64,000 nucleotides of DNA from Liquidambar formosana (Eukaryota; Streptophyta; Magnoliopsida; Saxifragales; Altingiaceae): assembly GCA_039720395.1 (NCBI GenBank), contig CM077823.1:35794371-35858370 (forward strand), given 5' to 3'. The notes under the pieces were generated by a model, which was not told the origin of the DNA, did not search any database, and saw only the letters and a program-made list of their open reading frames with translations. Of the stretch, positions 45,879-56,230 are shown in pieces (position 1 is the first letter of the stretch; each line of letters starts with the position of its first letter). The position numbers and the translations under genes are program-made.

Positions 45879-46517
45879 TAGGGGTGGAGCCAGGGGGTGC
45901 CAGAGGGGGCACTTGCCCCACCTCACCCATGAAATATTTCCTTTTTACTTTATATTTATTATGACATTCTGAGTTTGACCCTGTTGATTTTTTCTTTGAT
46001 CTCTCACATTTTCTAATTTTACCCCTCTCTTTTTCTTTTTCCCTTTATATAGTTAATTCTAATCCTTTTCACAAAAATTTGATCTTTCTAATTGTACCCT
46101 TTTTGTAATCAATGAATATTTAAGTTTTACTCGTAGGGGTAGCTTAGCCTTAGAAGTGTAATATTTCAAGTAATTGGTTTTGAGTTTCACTTTTAGTTGA
46201 TACTTGTGGAAGGTTGCAGGTATCTAGGGTTTACCCCAATTTCATGAAAGGTCAACAACGTAGAGTTAAGCCATCGAGAGTTCCATGTCATCAAAAAAAT
46301 ATTTAAGTTTCTATTTAAATTTGTTCAAAAAATTTTATTTGTTCTTGTTATTGTCTAATTCTTTTTCCTTTTTTTTTTTTTCTTTTTTGGGAGGGGGGGA
46401 GCTGAATAACATTACTAGAAGGCTACTTTATATGATTTTTTAATTTATAGGATGAGACAAAAAAAGAAAAAGAAAAAAGGTTGACCCTGCTGGAGGAAAT
46501 TTCTAGCTCCGCCACTG
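45879..46517. mobile_element. hAT-like element remnant, 639 bp
   Basis: The ends taggggtggagccag and ctagctccgccactg pair at about 11 of 15 positions. The flanks ctttgttg (45871-45878) and cttagttg (46518-46525) match 7 of 8, fitting an old hAT insertion. The paralogous block at about 26760-26820 lacks it. No transposase frame. Confidence 0.65.
46127..46290 (+). mobile_element. Possible degenerate SINE inside the hAT remnant
   Basis: A tRNA-like head (ggggtagcttagccttag, then a B-box-like ggttttgagtttca) is followed by acttgtggaaggttgcagg and tttaccccaatttc, in the style of plant tRNA-SINE bodies. No target duplication was found. Confidence 0.3.
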
Positions 46518-46589
46518 CTTAGTTGGTTCTAATTGTCTACAATTTTGATCTTCAAAATCACATGGAAAAACTAAAAAACGTGACTCAAT

Positions 46590-46592
<3 letters not shown>

Positions 46593-46641
<49 letters not shown>
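46593..46641. repeat. (TA)n microsatellite
   Basis: About 24 uninterrupted TA units. Confidence 0.95.
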
Positions 46642-46643
<2 letters not shown>

Positions 46644-47232
46644 GGAAAGACTCCTTTAGTAATAAGTGGATGGTCCAGTGAAATCTAGGATATTCTTATC
46701 ATAGGGATCCCACAAAGTATCGATGGTCCAAATTTCACTAAACCGTCCATTTATTGGAGAGGAGCTTCTTTCCTTTTCTCATATGAAAGGCTAATCTTCA
46801 GTTTCAAGATTAATCTTCATTAACTCTTCAAGGAGATTGTCTACAATTTCTGCAAGTATAGGAGAAAAAAAAAGGAATTTTGTGGGATTAAATTAAACAA
46901 GAACATGAACATGAACATTCCGTTTTTTAAATTCCTTTCTAGGATTAAAAAAAAAATTGAGAAGAGGTCCATACAAACTTAAAAGCACAATACTTATATA
47001 TTAAATACTACAACTAATTGGGCTTTGCCCCCAGTTTACCAAAAAGAAAAAAAAAAAAGAATGAAAAACCTACAACTAATTTAGATGGAATAACCAACAT
47101 TCTTAAAGAAATCAAAAGGATGACACAATCTAAAGACTAGTCTTAACTTCGTTTTGTCTAGAAGGGTTATTCAGGATGAAGCTTTACCTTTTAAGGAAAA
47201 TGCTTTTGTGATGTGCATGTAGAAAACGTGCA
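46642..47232. repeat. Segmental-duplication block, copy of 27145-28080
   Basis: Matches 27145-27400 and then the 28000-region unit (ttaaatactacaactaat), without the MULE MITE and tandem units found there. No gene. Confidence 0.65.
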
Positions 47233-47518
47233 TCTATATATATATATATAGAGAGAGAGACAGAGACAGAGACAGAGACAGAGACAGAGACAGAGAGGGT
47301 TGATTATGTATGAGATATCTCAGAGTATCGCTCACAGACAGCCGTGATTGAATGGGATACTCCGAGATATCCCATACATGATCAGCCCTATATTGCGGGT
47401 TATACCTCTTGTATTAGTCCAATATAACTTATATCAACACCCGCATTGGGAGTTGTACCTCATGCATTAGTGTGATATGAAGTATATTGGACTAATACAA
47501 GAGGTATAGTTCACAATA
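47233..47518. repeat. Microsatellites and two adjacent foldbacks
   Basis: (ta)n runs into (gagaca)n at 47251-47297. Foldback 1 is 47296-47389 (agggttgattatgtatgaga ... tcccatacatgatcagccct). Foldback 2 is 47391-47518 (tattgcgggttatacctctt ... aagaggtatagttcacaata). They interrupt a duplicated block continuous in the paralogues at about 470 and 56690. Each could be a small MITE. Confidence 0.65.
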
Positions 47519-48179
47519 CATAGTACTGATATAACTTATATTAACATGTGCTGATGGGAACATCAGAACATAAGCGTACATACATATACACATATATGGA
47601 TATATGGATGATATATGGATAATGATTCCAAAGTTTTTAGGTACTGGAAACACCTATGAATATATATACACACATATATGGATATATGGATAATATATGG
47701 ATAATGATTCCAACGTTCTTAGGAACTGGAAACACCTATGAACGAAAATTTGGAAAAGACAAAAAATAATAATAATAATTCTTCCACCCTTCAGTGCTAA
47801 TACACCTTGATCGTCCCCACTTCAATTCAATTTTCCTTTTTTCGCATTTTTCCTCTACAAATTCATCTTCATGAATATTTTATTCTAAAATCCTATCTTC
47901 TACTCACAACTCTTTTTCGGCACGTGAAAAATTTAATGCTTTGGCTCTTTGGCTCCTCAATAATAAAAATTTCATTTTTCTTTGGAAAAATTCTTTTTTG
48001 TTTTTCCTTCTTCTTTGGGTTAGTACTTGCTAGCTACCCAAAATTTTATTTGTCTTCCCCTGCTTTAATTTGTTTACTCACCTCTAGCTCCTCGCCAGCC
48101 TTAATTGAGACCCTTTGATTGCCAATTTTCCTCAATCACATGTATTAGGAAGCTTCATAGTTCTAAAGATTTGTGATAT
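47519..48179. repeat. Duplicated block fragment, no gene
   Basis: Sequence at 47600-47790 repeats gatatatgga/gatgattccaaagtt words, partly in tandem (47610-47680 and 47675-47750), matching 485-600. The rest to 48179 is T-rich. The 103-codon ORF at 47807 has no family features. Confidence 0.5.
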
Positions 48180-48560
48180 GCGAAATTAAAGAAGAAACCG
48201 AAAAAGAAGGCAAACAATCAACATACAGAATTACATGGTTTAGTACCCAGACTCGGGATACATCCGCATAGCCGCTGCAATTTCACTCTTTCTTAGAGAA
48301 CAATACAAAGTGGCGTTACAACCTACCGATCCAAGCCTTCGCTCCATGAATTAAGCCTCACAAAAAATCTCATTTTAAACCATGCACTTCTAAGGTTAAA
48401 TCGAGTCAGGTGGTATCAACTGGGTTGGGCGAAATACCAAGCTCCACATTAATGCCTAACAACATGCTCCAAGCCTTCTCAATCTTGTTTGAATTTCTTC
48501 CTCCCGTAAGTCTGATTGTGACACAACCACGAGCCAACGAGAGTGAAGCAAAATGAAATT
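48180..48560. mobile_element. Possible copia LTR/primer-site remnant
   Basis: A stretch with acatggtttagtacccagac resembles the ends of copia LTRs, followed by tggtatcaactgggttgg at 48410, a primer-binding-site-like word. The part at 48500-48560 (gtgacacaaccacgagccaa) also occurs near 4085. No coding part remains. Confidence 0.35.
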
Positions 48561-48613
48561 ATGAGACCAAAAAAACTCTCTAAAAATAAAAAATGCTATG
48601 TTTTCCTTATATA

Positions 48614-49038
48614 TCTATACTACCTATAAAAAGATGAATGTGAGAAAAACTTTTGATTGACTAATATACCCTTATTTTAATTTGTAAATACACAATTACC
48701 CTTTTGCATGTATAGGAAATATAGTAATATAAAATACAAACCTTAATTAGAATTTTAAAGAAACTATACAACTAACCTTCTGTATATATAGGAAATATAT
48801 CAATATAAAACACATACCTTAATAAGAATTCTAAGGAAACTATAATTCGTATAATAATTAAATAAAACCAAACCCAGATAGGAATTCTAAGGAAACAGAA
48901 ACTATAATTCGTATATACTAAATAAACAGCACGATTGTAAATTCCACTTTCTCCATTAAGAGTAGCTTCAATCTTCTTTCTACCTTTTCCTAACGGTGAC
49001 TTCTCCCTTCTTTGGTAAGTTTTGCTTTGATAATTATA

Positions 49039-49102
<64 letters not shown>

Positions 49103-50661
49103 TACTGTGCTGGAAATTTGTTGAGTTAGGTTTTGTTTTGAATGCTAATAATCACATCAGGTTTTATTTAATTTTGTTTCTTTGAGAAATTAATTTTATG
49201 CAATCATATTTCATTTAAATTCTATATATCTTTCCTAGAGTTTTTTTTATTCAAATTTTTGGTTTTTTATTTTTTATTTTTGCTGTGAGTATTTTCACTT
49301 ACTTTTGATTTTATTGGTAGAGTTTCATAAGCAATTTGTTAAAATGTTTTTGTGTTTGAATGCTAAACCCTTTATTTTACGTGGTAAATCATCTAATTAT
49401 ATTTTTTTCTTTTGATGAAAAATTACTCTTGGAAATATCCGATGGGAATTGAAAAGTTATTTTTTATATGCTCATTCTCTTTCTAATTTTTTCTTACTGA
49501 TAAAAAATCCATTGTAAGAGGTATGTGTTTTATTTTATTTATTTTTTATAAATGCTCAATCTCTATGTTGTCTTTCTATTTTTTTCTTGGATATTAAAAT
49601 TCCCTTCTCAAGATTACACTGTTTATGGGTGATTTGAGGGATGGGCCAGAAAACAAGGGCCTTAGGTTTCTAAATGTTCTTGATGGGGCATCTTGCCTTA
49701 TTTTTTGATTTGTAATTTTTCCCATTTTTTGAATCTTAAGATTAGTTTTCGTGCTATGTTATCTTTGGTTGTTTCAATTAATGGGATGTTGAGCTCCAAT
49801 GATGCATTATGGAATGTCTCGCTACAAAGTGGGGATCCAAAGATTCTTCAGCCAAAAAGAAAAAAAAAATACAAAGAAGTTGAAGAGAGGTAGTAGTAAA
49901 GTTTCATTTGGATAAAGTGGAATAATATCCCATGATGGTAATATGGTGTTAGGACTCTTATCTTTTTGAGCATGTACTTATTCTTTAAGTGATCCAAAAT
50001 ATATTATAATTTGTTGATGTGTAAGCCACATTATATAAACTACTAATTCATTAATAAATTTAGTCTATTCTTTTGCATATAATTTCTACGATACAATAGA
50101 CTTGTCATATGGTTAATAATTCAACTAAGTTAAATTCTCTTTAGAGATTAAGTATATACTTTCTCCATTTATTTTGGTTCTAATTATTCTTTTTTTTACT
50201 TCTTCGTTGAGATGTTTCTTATTGTAGATGTGTAGAAACTTGGTAGATAATGAATAAATTATTTGTCAAGATTCTTGATAATTACGTGTCATTATGTATT
50301 AACATTTCTTTCCAGATCATTTGATGTACACGGACTAAAACCTTCTACGGAGTAATAAATAATTTCTTAACATCACAAATCTTCACACTTGATATAGATT
50401 AAATGTTAAAGAACAAATGGCCGCATAACCTTCCTTAAGTAAATAAAGTTTATATTTAATCGATATGGACAATATTGAAGAAATAATTACCACTAGATGA
50501 GGGGTTATGATACATGAAAATGATTAATCCTTATTCAAGCTAAGAAAATCTTGCGAAGCATCGATCTTTTTTATGTTTATTTAGGGAAAATAATTGATGA
50601 TCTTTAAATCATTTTATTGTTGACAAAAAATCCACATGCAACGCATGTGTGCAATAACTAG
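48614..50661 (+). mobile_element. Helitron 2, 2.05 kb, non-autonomous
   Basis: It starts TCTATACTACC and taaaaagatgaatgtgagaa, closely matching the start of Helitron 1. It ends with hairpin cacatgc-aac-gcatgtg, then tgcaataactag. The base before is A and the base after is T, as Helitrons require. No Rep or helicase remains; the interior is AT-rich with a (ta)n run at 49038-49100. It probably was moved by the enzymes of a Helitron 1-like element. Confidence 0.88.
50633..50661 (+). other. Helitron 2 3' terminal hairpin and CTAG end
   Basis: A perfect 7-bp stem (50633-50639 with 50643-50649), loop aac, and a 12-base tail ending ctag. Loop and tail length equal those of Helitron 1. Confidence 0.92.
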
Positions 50662-51204
50662 TATATATATATATATATATATACACACACCAGCGGCCAG
50701 TCCGTCCACCACCATTCATCACCATGGCTGGCCATACGATCTTGGGGCGTCACATCTTCTTCTAGCTCAATCCAAAAACCATAAATATATTCTTCTTCAT
50801 TTCTTAGTAAATAATTAAAATAGATTGATTCTTGCCTTTAACTTTAGTAAATGAGTTTGGTTGGGACGAAAGGCATAGTATATGAATTTTGTTGGTTTGT
50901 TCGTATGTCAAGTAAGCTGGGAACCATTTTTGTCGTATATCCTAGTGTTGTCGAGTCAACTTGGCATGTAGGTGGTGGTGGTAGTATGGGCTCATTTTTC
51001 TTCATCTACCTCACAGTCTCTATGAGTGCTTTGGAGTGTGCCCATGGTTTTCTAAATGCCCTAACAACAGATATAAAAGGGTATTTTGGGTATTTTCAAA
51101 GAATTGTAACATGAGATCGGAGCGGTCATTACCTTTTTTTTTTTTAATTAATAAAGAGGAGGTGCATCTATAATTGTTATATATTAGAGGGGGTGTAAAT
51201 GAAA
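50662..51204. other. Intergenic, no gene seen
   Basis: Starts with (ta)n/(ca)n at 50661-50690. The 87-codon ORF at 50851 shows no recognisable domain, and I do not call it. No element ends were found. Confidence 0.45.
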
Positions 51205-51316
51205 TTTACCCAAAAGACATTACATAAAATTTTGATTTTTGATAATTTTAGATTTTCATAATTCTTCTCTGAAGGAATTATGGACTTTATAATTAACCTC
51301 TTAATATTTTTTACAT

Positions 51317-51697
51317 GAGAGCGGTTATCGCAACTCCTCAATGTTATTTGCATGCCTTATTTTAATTTTTAAAATTTTATAAAAAAAAATATAAATGGTT
51401 ATTATGAAAATTGGTCTCATGGTCCACTATAAAACATCATTTTGAACAACTTTATAAAAGAAAATTTTTATAAAATTTGTCTATTAAGTGGATTAATTGG
51501 CCATTTATAGTTTTTATTTCATTTTTAAAAAAAAAAATCACTTAAACAACAAATTTTGGAAAGACTTTCTTTTGCAAAATAATTCAAAATAATATGTTCT
51601 AGTGGACCATGTGGTTAGTTTTTATAAAAGCCAACATTGAAGATTTAAAATAAATGAGACGAACAAATAACATTGAAGTGTCGCAATAATAGTCCCC
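51317..51697. mobile_element. Foldback MITE, MULE-like, with paralogous empty site
   Basis: The ends gagagcggttatcgcaactc and gtcgcaataatagtcccc, with arms ending caatgttatttg/caaataacattg, belong to the same family as 5821-6230 but are more diverged. The flanks tttttacat (51308-51316) and ttcttacat (51698-51706) match 8 of 9. The paralogue at about 4774-4787 (tatttcttacataccaac) shows the uninterrupted site. Confidence 0.88.
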
Positions 51698-51768
51698 TTC
51701 TTACATACATCTCAAATTAAATTTATTTGAAAAATCAACATTCACATACAAAAGAGAGAGAGTCCTAC

Positions 51769-51922
51769 ATGCATAAGATATTTTTATTTATTTATTTAGG
51801 TAACATGGATAAGAAATTTATTACATCGTCATAGACTTATACTAAGATTTGAACCTAAGATCCCCACCACATAGTGAAGAGAAGTGCCAATAGTCACAAA
51901 GCCATTGGCCAAAAGACATTCA
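51769..51922 (-). mobile_element. SINE-like insertion in the BAHD 3' flank
   Basis: Absent from the paralogue at about 4850. On the minus strand it has a B-box-like gatcttaggttcaaatctta (about 51847-51866), preceded by a tRNA-like tggctttgtgactattggc, and ends toward an (aaat)n tail. No clear target duplication; a tRNA-derived SINE is likely. Confidence 0.45.
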
Positions 51923-52084
51923 ATTCAGCACACACACACAAAATAATAATAATAATAATAATAAAAGAAATAAAATATAATAATAATAGAGGAACCGATC
52001 CAATTCTAGTCTCCTGACTCATTAAGAGATCATCCATTGGAGTGGCAGCATGATCCATTGATTGATCGATGCTTCTTCAACTAG

Positions 52085-53377
52085 CTAGGAGATGTAAGCT
52101 AAAATGTTGGGATCTTGTTGAAATTGAAGCATGCTTTCTTCTTTCAAACTCACCCATGCTTCAATTCCATCACCACTTTTGGTGTCCATTAGAACAGTAA
52201 GATCAATTGGTATACCTATACTACTTACCCAGGCGGGCTTTCCCCATCCAAAATCAACCTCATAAAGAGAAAACCTGCACATACTTGTAATATTACAAAC
52301 ATCTACCCCATCTTTATACATTTCTTCGTGGATTTCTTTGAACGAATCAATCACCATCTTGAACCCATCATCACCATGCACCGTTTTTTCACACTCTGCC
52401 ATAGCCTTTTTTTTCCCATCCCTTAACAGACTCACGAAATCATGCAACTCCATCTTGCTGTTATCGGCCATAAATCGGATGCAGCACATCCTGTAGAGAT
52501 TTCCACAACAATTCTCCGGTATGATTGGAAACATTTTTCCACGCAAGTTTAAGGGATGGGTTAATAGAGAAGGCCTCAAGTGCCCATTTTTTGCTTGAGC
52601 CACATTGATGAGAGCCCTCCATATAAGTGCCATCAATACCTCCAACCGGGTAGCACCCGACCCATCACCCACCCCTGCTTTGGCTTTGTCTTTGAGGGAT
52701 AATATTGCTGCCCCATTAAACACAAATCTCTTTGTAACATACTTGGCTGTGCCGCGCTTGAAAGGCACTGGCTTGACCCATGATAAATATTCAGGCAAGA
52801 AAGCGGCCGTGTCAAAACTTGGCCTAGTTACTTCGTTTATTCCTGCTCTGCTTGCCTTCGCCCACCCATTAATGAAGGTGGAAAATGTGAATCCGTCGAC
52901 TATCCTGTGTGAAGTACGCACGCCAATGACTATTCCACCGCAATCAAACAAGTTGACTTGAATCAACACCAAGGGACTAGTGTCCGATTCAGCTACAAAA
53001 GGAAGAAAATGAGTTAGCAGCTCTGCATCAGGTTCTCCCTGGAGAAGTTCAGTGAGCTGGCTGTCCACTTGAGCTTCTAAGTATTCTACGCCTTGGTCAT
53101 TACAATCGATTGAGAGATTGTCTTCTATGAATCTGCCTGCTAGCGGGTAGAAAAGCGTTAAGGTGTCTGCTAGTGATGTCTCTAACCGATTGCGTTGGCT
53201 TTCAAGTTTTTCAGCTCTGCTGCATCCGTTGGCTTCATTGGAGGTGTAGTGGAAAAGGATGGGCGGATATGCTGAAGGAGCAAGCTGATCGAGGAACGAT
53301 ATCTTCATGGTTCGAAGGTGATGTGGAGTTGGAACTGATGGTTTTATGAATTTTCTAGACAGGTTTTGAATCTTCAT
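52085..53377 (-). CDS. BAHD acyltransferase, vinorine-synthase-like clade
   Basis: A single intact 430-codon frame without introns. BAHD enzymes move an acyl group from acyl-CoA to an alcohol or amine in plant specialised metabolism, usually in the cytosol. The catalytic HXXXD is RTSHRIVDG (His157, Asp161) and the structural DFGWG is [11 protein letters not shown] (residues 375-379). The length fits the usual 420-460. The N terminus FIKPSVPTPHHL, then SFLDQL, and the TLTLFYPLAGR motif place it with clade III acetyltransferase-like members such as vinorine synthase. The substrate cannot be read from sequence. The start is the first ATG and agrees with pseudogene B. A weak TATA-like cttaataaagc lies about 100 bases upstream on the minus strand. 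It is the only intact copy in the cluster. Confidence 0.92.
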   Translation of the reverse strand: MKIQNLSRKFIKPSVPTPHHLRTMKISFLDQLAPSAYPPILFHYTSNEANGCSRAEKLESQRNRLETSLADTLTLFYPLAGRFIEDNLSIDCNDQGVEYLEAQVDSQLTELLQGEPDAELLTHFLPFVAESDTSPLVLIQVNLFDCGGIVIGVRTSHRIVDGFTFSTFINGWAKASRAGINEVTRPSFDTAAFLPEYLSWVKPVPFKRGTAKYVTKRFVFNGAAILSLKDKAKAGVGDGSGATRLEVLMALIWRALINVAQAKNGHLRPSLLTHPLNLRGKMFPIIPENCCGNLYRMCCIRFMADNSKMELHDFVSLLRDGKKKAMAECEKTVHGDDGFKMVIDSFKEIHEEMYKDGVDVCNITSMCRFSLYEVDFGWGKPAWVSSIGIPIDLTVLMDTKSGDGIEAWVSLKEESMLQFQQDPNILAYIS

Positions 53378-54332
53378 GGTGTAGCTATAGCTAAGCCTTT
53401 TTCAAATTCAATTTGCTATGTCTAGCTTTAACAGGAAAAGGGATGATAGACGTGCTCTTTCCCCACCTTGGCTTTATTAAGAGGAATGCGGAGGGAATAT
53501 GTGTAGTCAATTTGTCCACGCAAATTGATTTTGCACAAATTTTAAGGAAGAGAATTTTGTGGGAGTAGGTTGAAAGCATTTAATTCCTTTCTGAAAAAAT
53601 GAAAAACAGAAGGTATACATTAAAGCAATCTACCATTCAACAGGCATGCAAATCGGATTCAACAGGGGTTGGGATCCCCTCCAGTCTCGTTACACAATGT
53701 GCCAATAAAATCTAACATTGATCATTCTGCCACGTCATCCAAGGCATTAAAACGTCAATTTCTCATGGCTAACCCTGTTACCTTGCCAAAAAAGAAAGAA
53801 CTATAGATGGCAGTACGTCCCCTTCATATATTGCTGGTGATGACGTCCTCTTCTCACCTACTCACCACACCACGACATGTTATTATCGTGGATTTTCTCC
53901 GCCATTAATGTCATCCTGCAACTCAAACGGCCCATCTTTCCTCCATCTCCCCTGAAGCTTGCAGTAGGAAGCACCTTCTTCCACCGTCAAAACCCAACCT
54001 GCAAATTTGATCAGCCCCATCTTGGGCCAACATAATACCTACCACGAATGTGGCTTTTGTCCACCAATATATTGGATGTGGGAGAATAGGGGAAAAACTA
54101 GAAAAGACGTAGAAGATCAATTTTCGGTCATATTTACCCGCGACGGTGGCCGGAAAATCTCCATTACCAGCAATCTTCCCCTTTTTTTTTTTTTTTTTTT
54201 TTTGGGGGGGGAGGGGGGTTTTCAAAAGCTAAAACTCATTTTACGACACTTTTTATTATTCATGAAACCTTCGTCTCCATTGATTGGGTATGTCCTTAAT
54301 GAAAATTGAGAAGAAAATGCGTCCATGGAAGC
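53378..54332. other. BAHD upstream region and intergenic DNA
   Basis: 53395-53520 is the BAHD promoter region shared with 45506-45680 and 21845-21990. The part at 53630-53660 (cattcaacaggcatgcaaat) recurs at 44309. A T(22)-G run is at about 54184-54215. No other gene seen. Confidence 0.55.
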
Positions 54333-54342
54333 CGGCTACTCC

Positions 54343-55969
54343 GGCTCTTTTCCCAAAAAAGTAGGATTTTTAAATTTTAATCCGACTTTGGTGTGATTTT
54401 AAACTTTATTCCTAGACAACGATAAATCGTGGTTGCTAACCACGATTTTATTTAAAATCGTGGTTACCAACCACGATTTTAGGTTGGGTATACGAATCCC
54501 TATTTTGTTGATTGTATTCGGTATAAAAATTTTTATACACCAAAATCGTGGTTGGTAGCCACGATTTTAACCCAAAATCGTGGTTATGAAAAACGATTGT
54601 GATGGTTAAATGAGTTTTAAAAAAAAATGCTGAAAAATAATGTTAGAACTAAAATCGTGTTTGCTAACCACGATTCTGAGTGAAATCGTGTCTAGCAACC
54701 ACGATTTTAGTTTTGACACACACCCCCCTCATAGGCAGCATTCATTTGGTCATTTGGCAAAAAAAACCTCAGCTTATTTTCCTTCCTCCACCTCGCGATT
54801 TAGGGCTTGTAAATCTGCCATCAACGCCGTCCGCCGGCCGCCGGCCGTCATCAACGCCGTCCTCTCTCTCCCTCTTCTCCTAACATACACACTCCCCCTC
54901 CTCTCTCCTCCTCAATCCATTTCAAATTTGAAAAACCCATTTCTCTCTCTCTCTGATCACACACACACACACCCCCACTCTCTCAGCTTCTCAAGCCCTC
55001 TTCCACTCCGTTCCTATTTTTCACACACACCCCCACTCTCTCAGGTGAAACCCTTTCTCACTCGCTCACTCTCTCTCTCCTCTTCCACTCTTTCTCGCTC
55101 CTCTCCCGTCGATAAACCCCCCAAATATCACAGATCGCGACTTGGGGTCGCCCTTTCCGGCTCGCGATCTCACTGCTCTCTCTCTCACCGTCGGTGCTCC
55201 CACCACTCGTCAACTGCACACGACAGTCCGACTCCACCACCCGTCGACGGCACAGCGCCATCCTTCAACCCCGTAGGTGAAAGCCCATTTCTCTCGCAGC
55301 TGAAAGCCCCCAAAAGCTAATCGCAATTTTAAGGAAGGAGAAGTTCGGATCTCCTTCAACCCCGCCGGCGACGAGCAACTCCCTCTTCCACGGCATGGCG
55401 CTGTAACCGCGGAAACCCTCTCTCATTTTCGACGGCAACCACTTCCACCGTCGGCACCAAGCACTTCCACGGTATGGGAGGGGTATGGGTCTGACTTGTT
55501 TGGGGAAAAATGAGAAAGGAGAAAAGGAGAAGAGAAGAGAAGAGAAAACGAAAGGAGAGAGAGAGAGAGCAGGTCTGACTTGAGGGAACGGATGAAAAGG
55601 AGAGAGATGGAGAAGAGGCATGGCTGAAGAGTGAGAGAGAGAGAGAGAGAGAGAGTGGATGGCAGAAAGGGGTGTGGGTTTCTGACGGGAGAGGGTGAGA
55701 GTTGGAAAGGGTGTGTGGGTTTGTGAGCGGAGAGGGTAAGCGTTAAAATCGTGGCTACCAACCACGATTTTATGGTATATAAATTTTTATACAGAGACGA
55801 GCGCCAAAGTAAAAGATACGTATACCCAGCCTAAAATCGTGGTTGCTAACCACAATTTTAATAAAATCGTGGTTAGCAACCACGATTTATTGCTGTCTAG
55901 GAATAAAATTTAAAATCACACCAAAGTTGGAATAAAGTTTAAAAATTCTACCATTTTGGGAAAGGAGCC
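54343..55969. mobile_element. MULE, 1.6 kb, with long palindrome-rich inverted repeats
   Basis: The ends ggctcttttcccaaaa and ttttgggaaaggagcc are flanked by an exact 10-bp duplication, cggctactcc (54333-54342 and 55970-55979; it can also be read as 9 bp). The inverted repeats run about 150 bases (actttggtgtgatttt, tttattcctagaca and the palindromes). Within and just inside them is the 24-28-base palindrome aaaatcgtggtt...aaccacgatttt in about a dozen forms. The middle (54730-55740) is C- and GA-rich, with (tc)n runs and ccgtcgac-type sequence. The 226-codon plus ORF at 54640 is Ser/Pro-rich with no family match. No transposase is seen. Confidence 0.85.
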
Positions 55970-55979
55970 CGGCTACTCC

Positions 55980-56230
55980 ATTTAGAATTTGCTGTCCACG
56001 TTAAACAAAGTCACCGTTACTCCGTTAGCATTTGGGAGTTAGTAAATTGGATGACGCGACAACACATAAGCCGCTAGTTCAGTTTAAGTTGACATGTTTC
56101 ATTTCCAACCGTGAAATGGACCAAACTGGCGAATAGAGGACTTGAGGGGAGCCGCTCCCATTCAACAGAGGGACATTATTCTGCCTCTAGGTGCTGTTTG
56201 GGAGAATTCAAAAAGCAGCTAGCCACATAC
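55980..56230. other. Intergenic, no gene seen
   Basis: Between the MULE and the duplicated block. The last 60 bases (tttgggagaattcaaaaag) also occur at about 44382, so the block extends slightly left of 56231. Confidence 0.5.

Larger units (their letters stand above)
51205..52084. repeat. 3' flank of the intact BAHD gene (duplicated)
   Basis: Parallels 4675-5006, with two extra insertions (51317-51697 and 51769-51922) and an expanded (aat)n run at about 51942-51963. Confidence 0.8.

Noticed and set aside
47807..48118. 103-codon hydrophobic ORF
   Set aside because: T-rich DNA gives Phe/Leu/Ser-rich frames; no homologous motif and no paralogue in the duplicated blocks.
49693..49893. 66-codon ORF in Helitron 2 as a captured gene
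   Set aside because: No recognisable domain, no splice structure, and a chance-length frame in AT-rich DNA.
54640..55320. 226-codon Ser/Pro-rich ORF inside the MULE
   Set aside because: Composition follows (tc)n and (ca)n runs; no domain and no conserved start context. It could be captured 5' UTR rather than protein.
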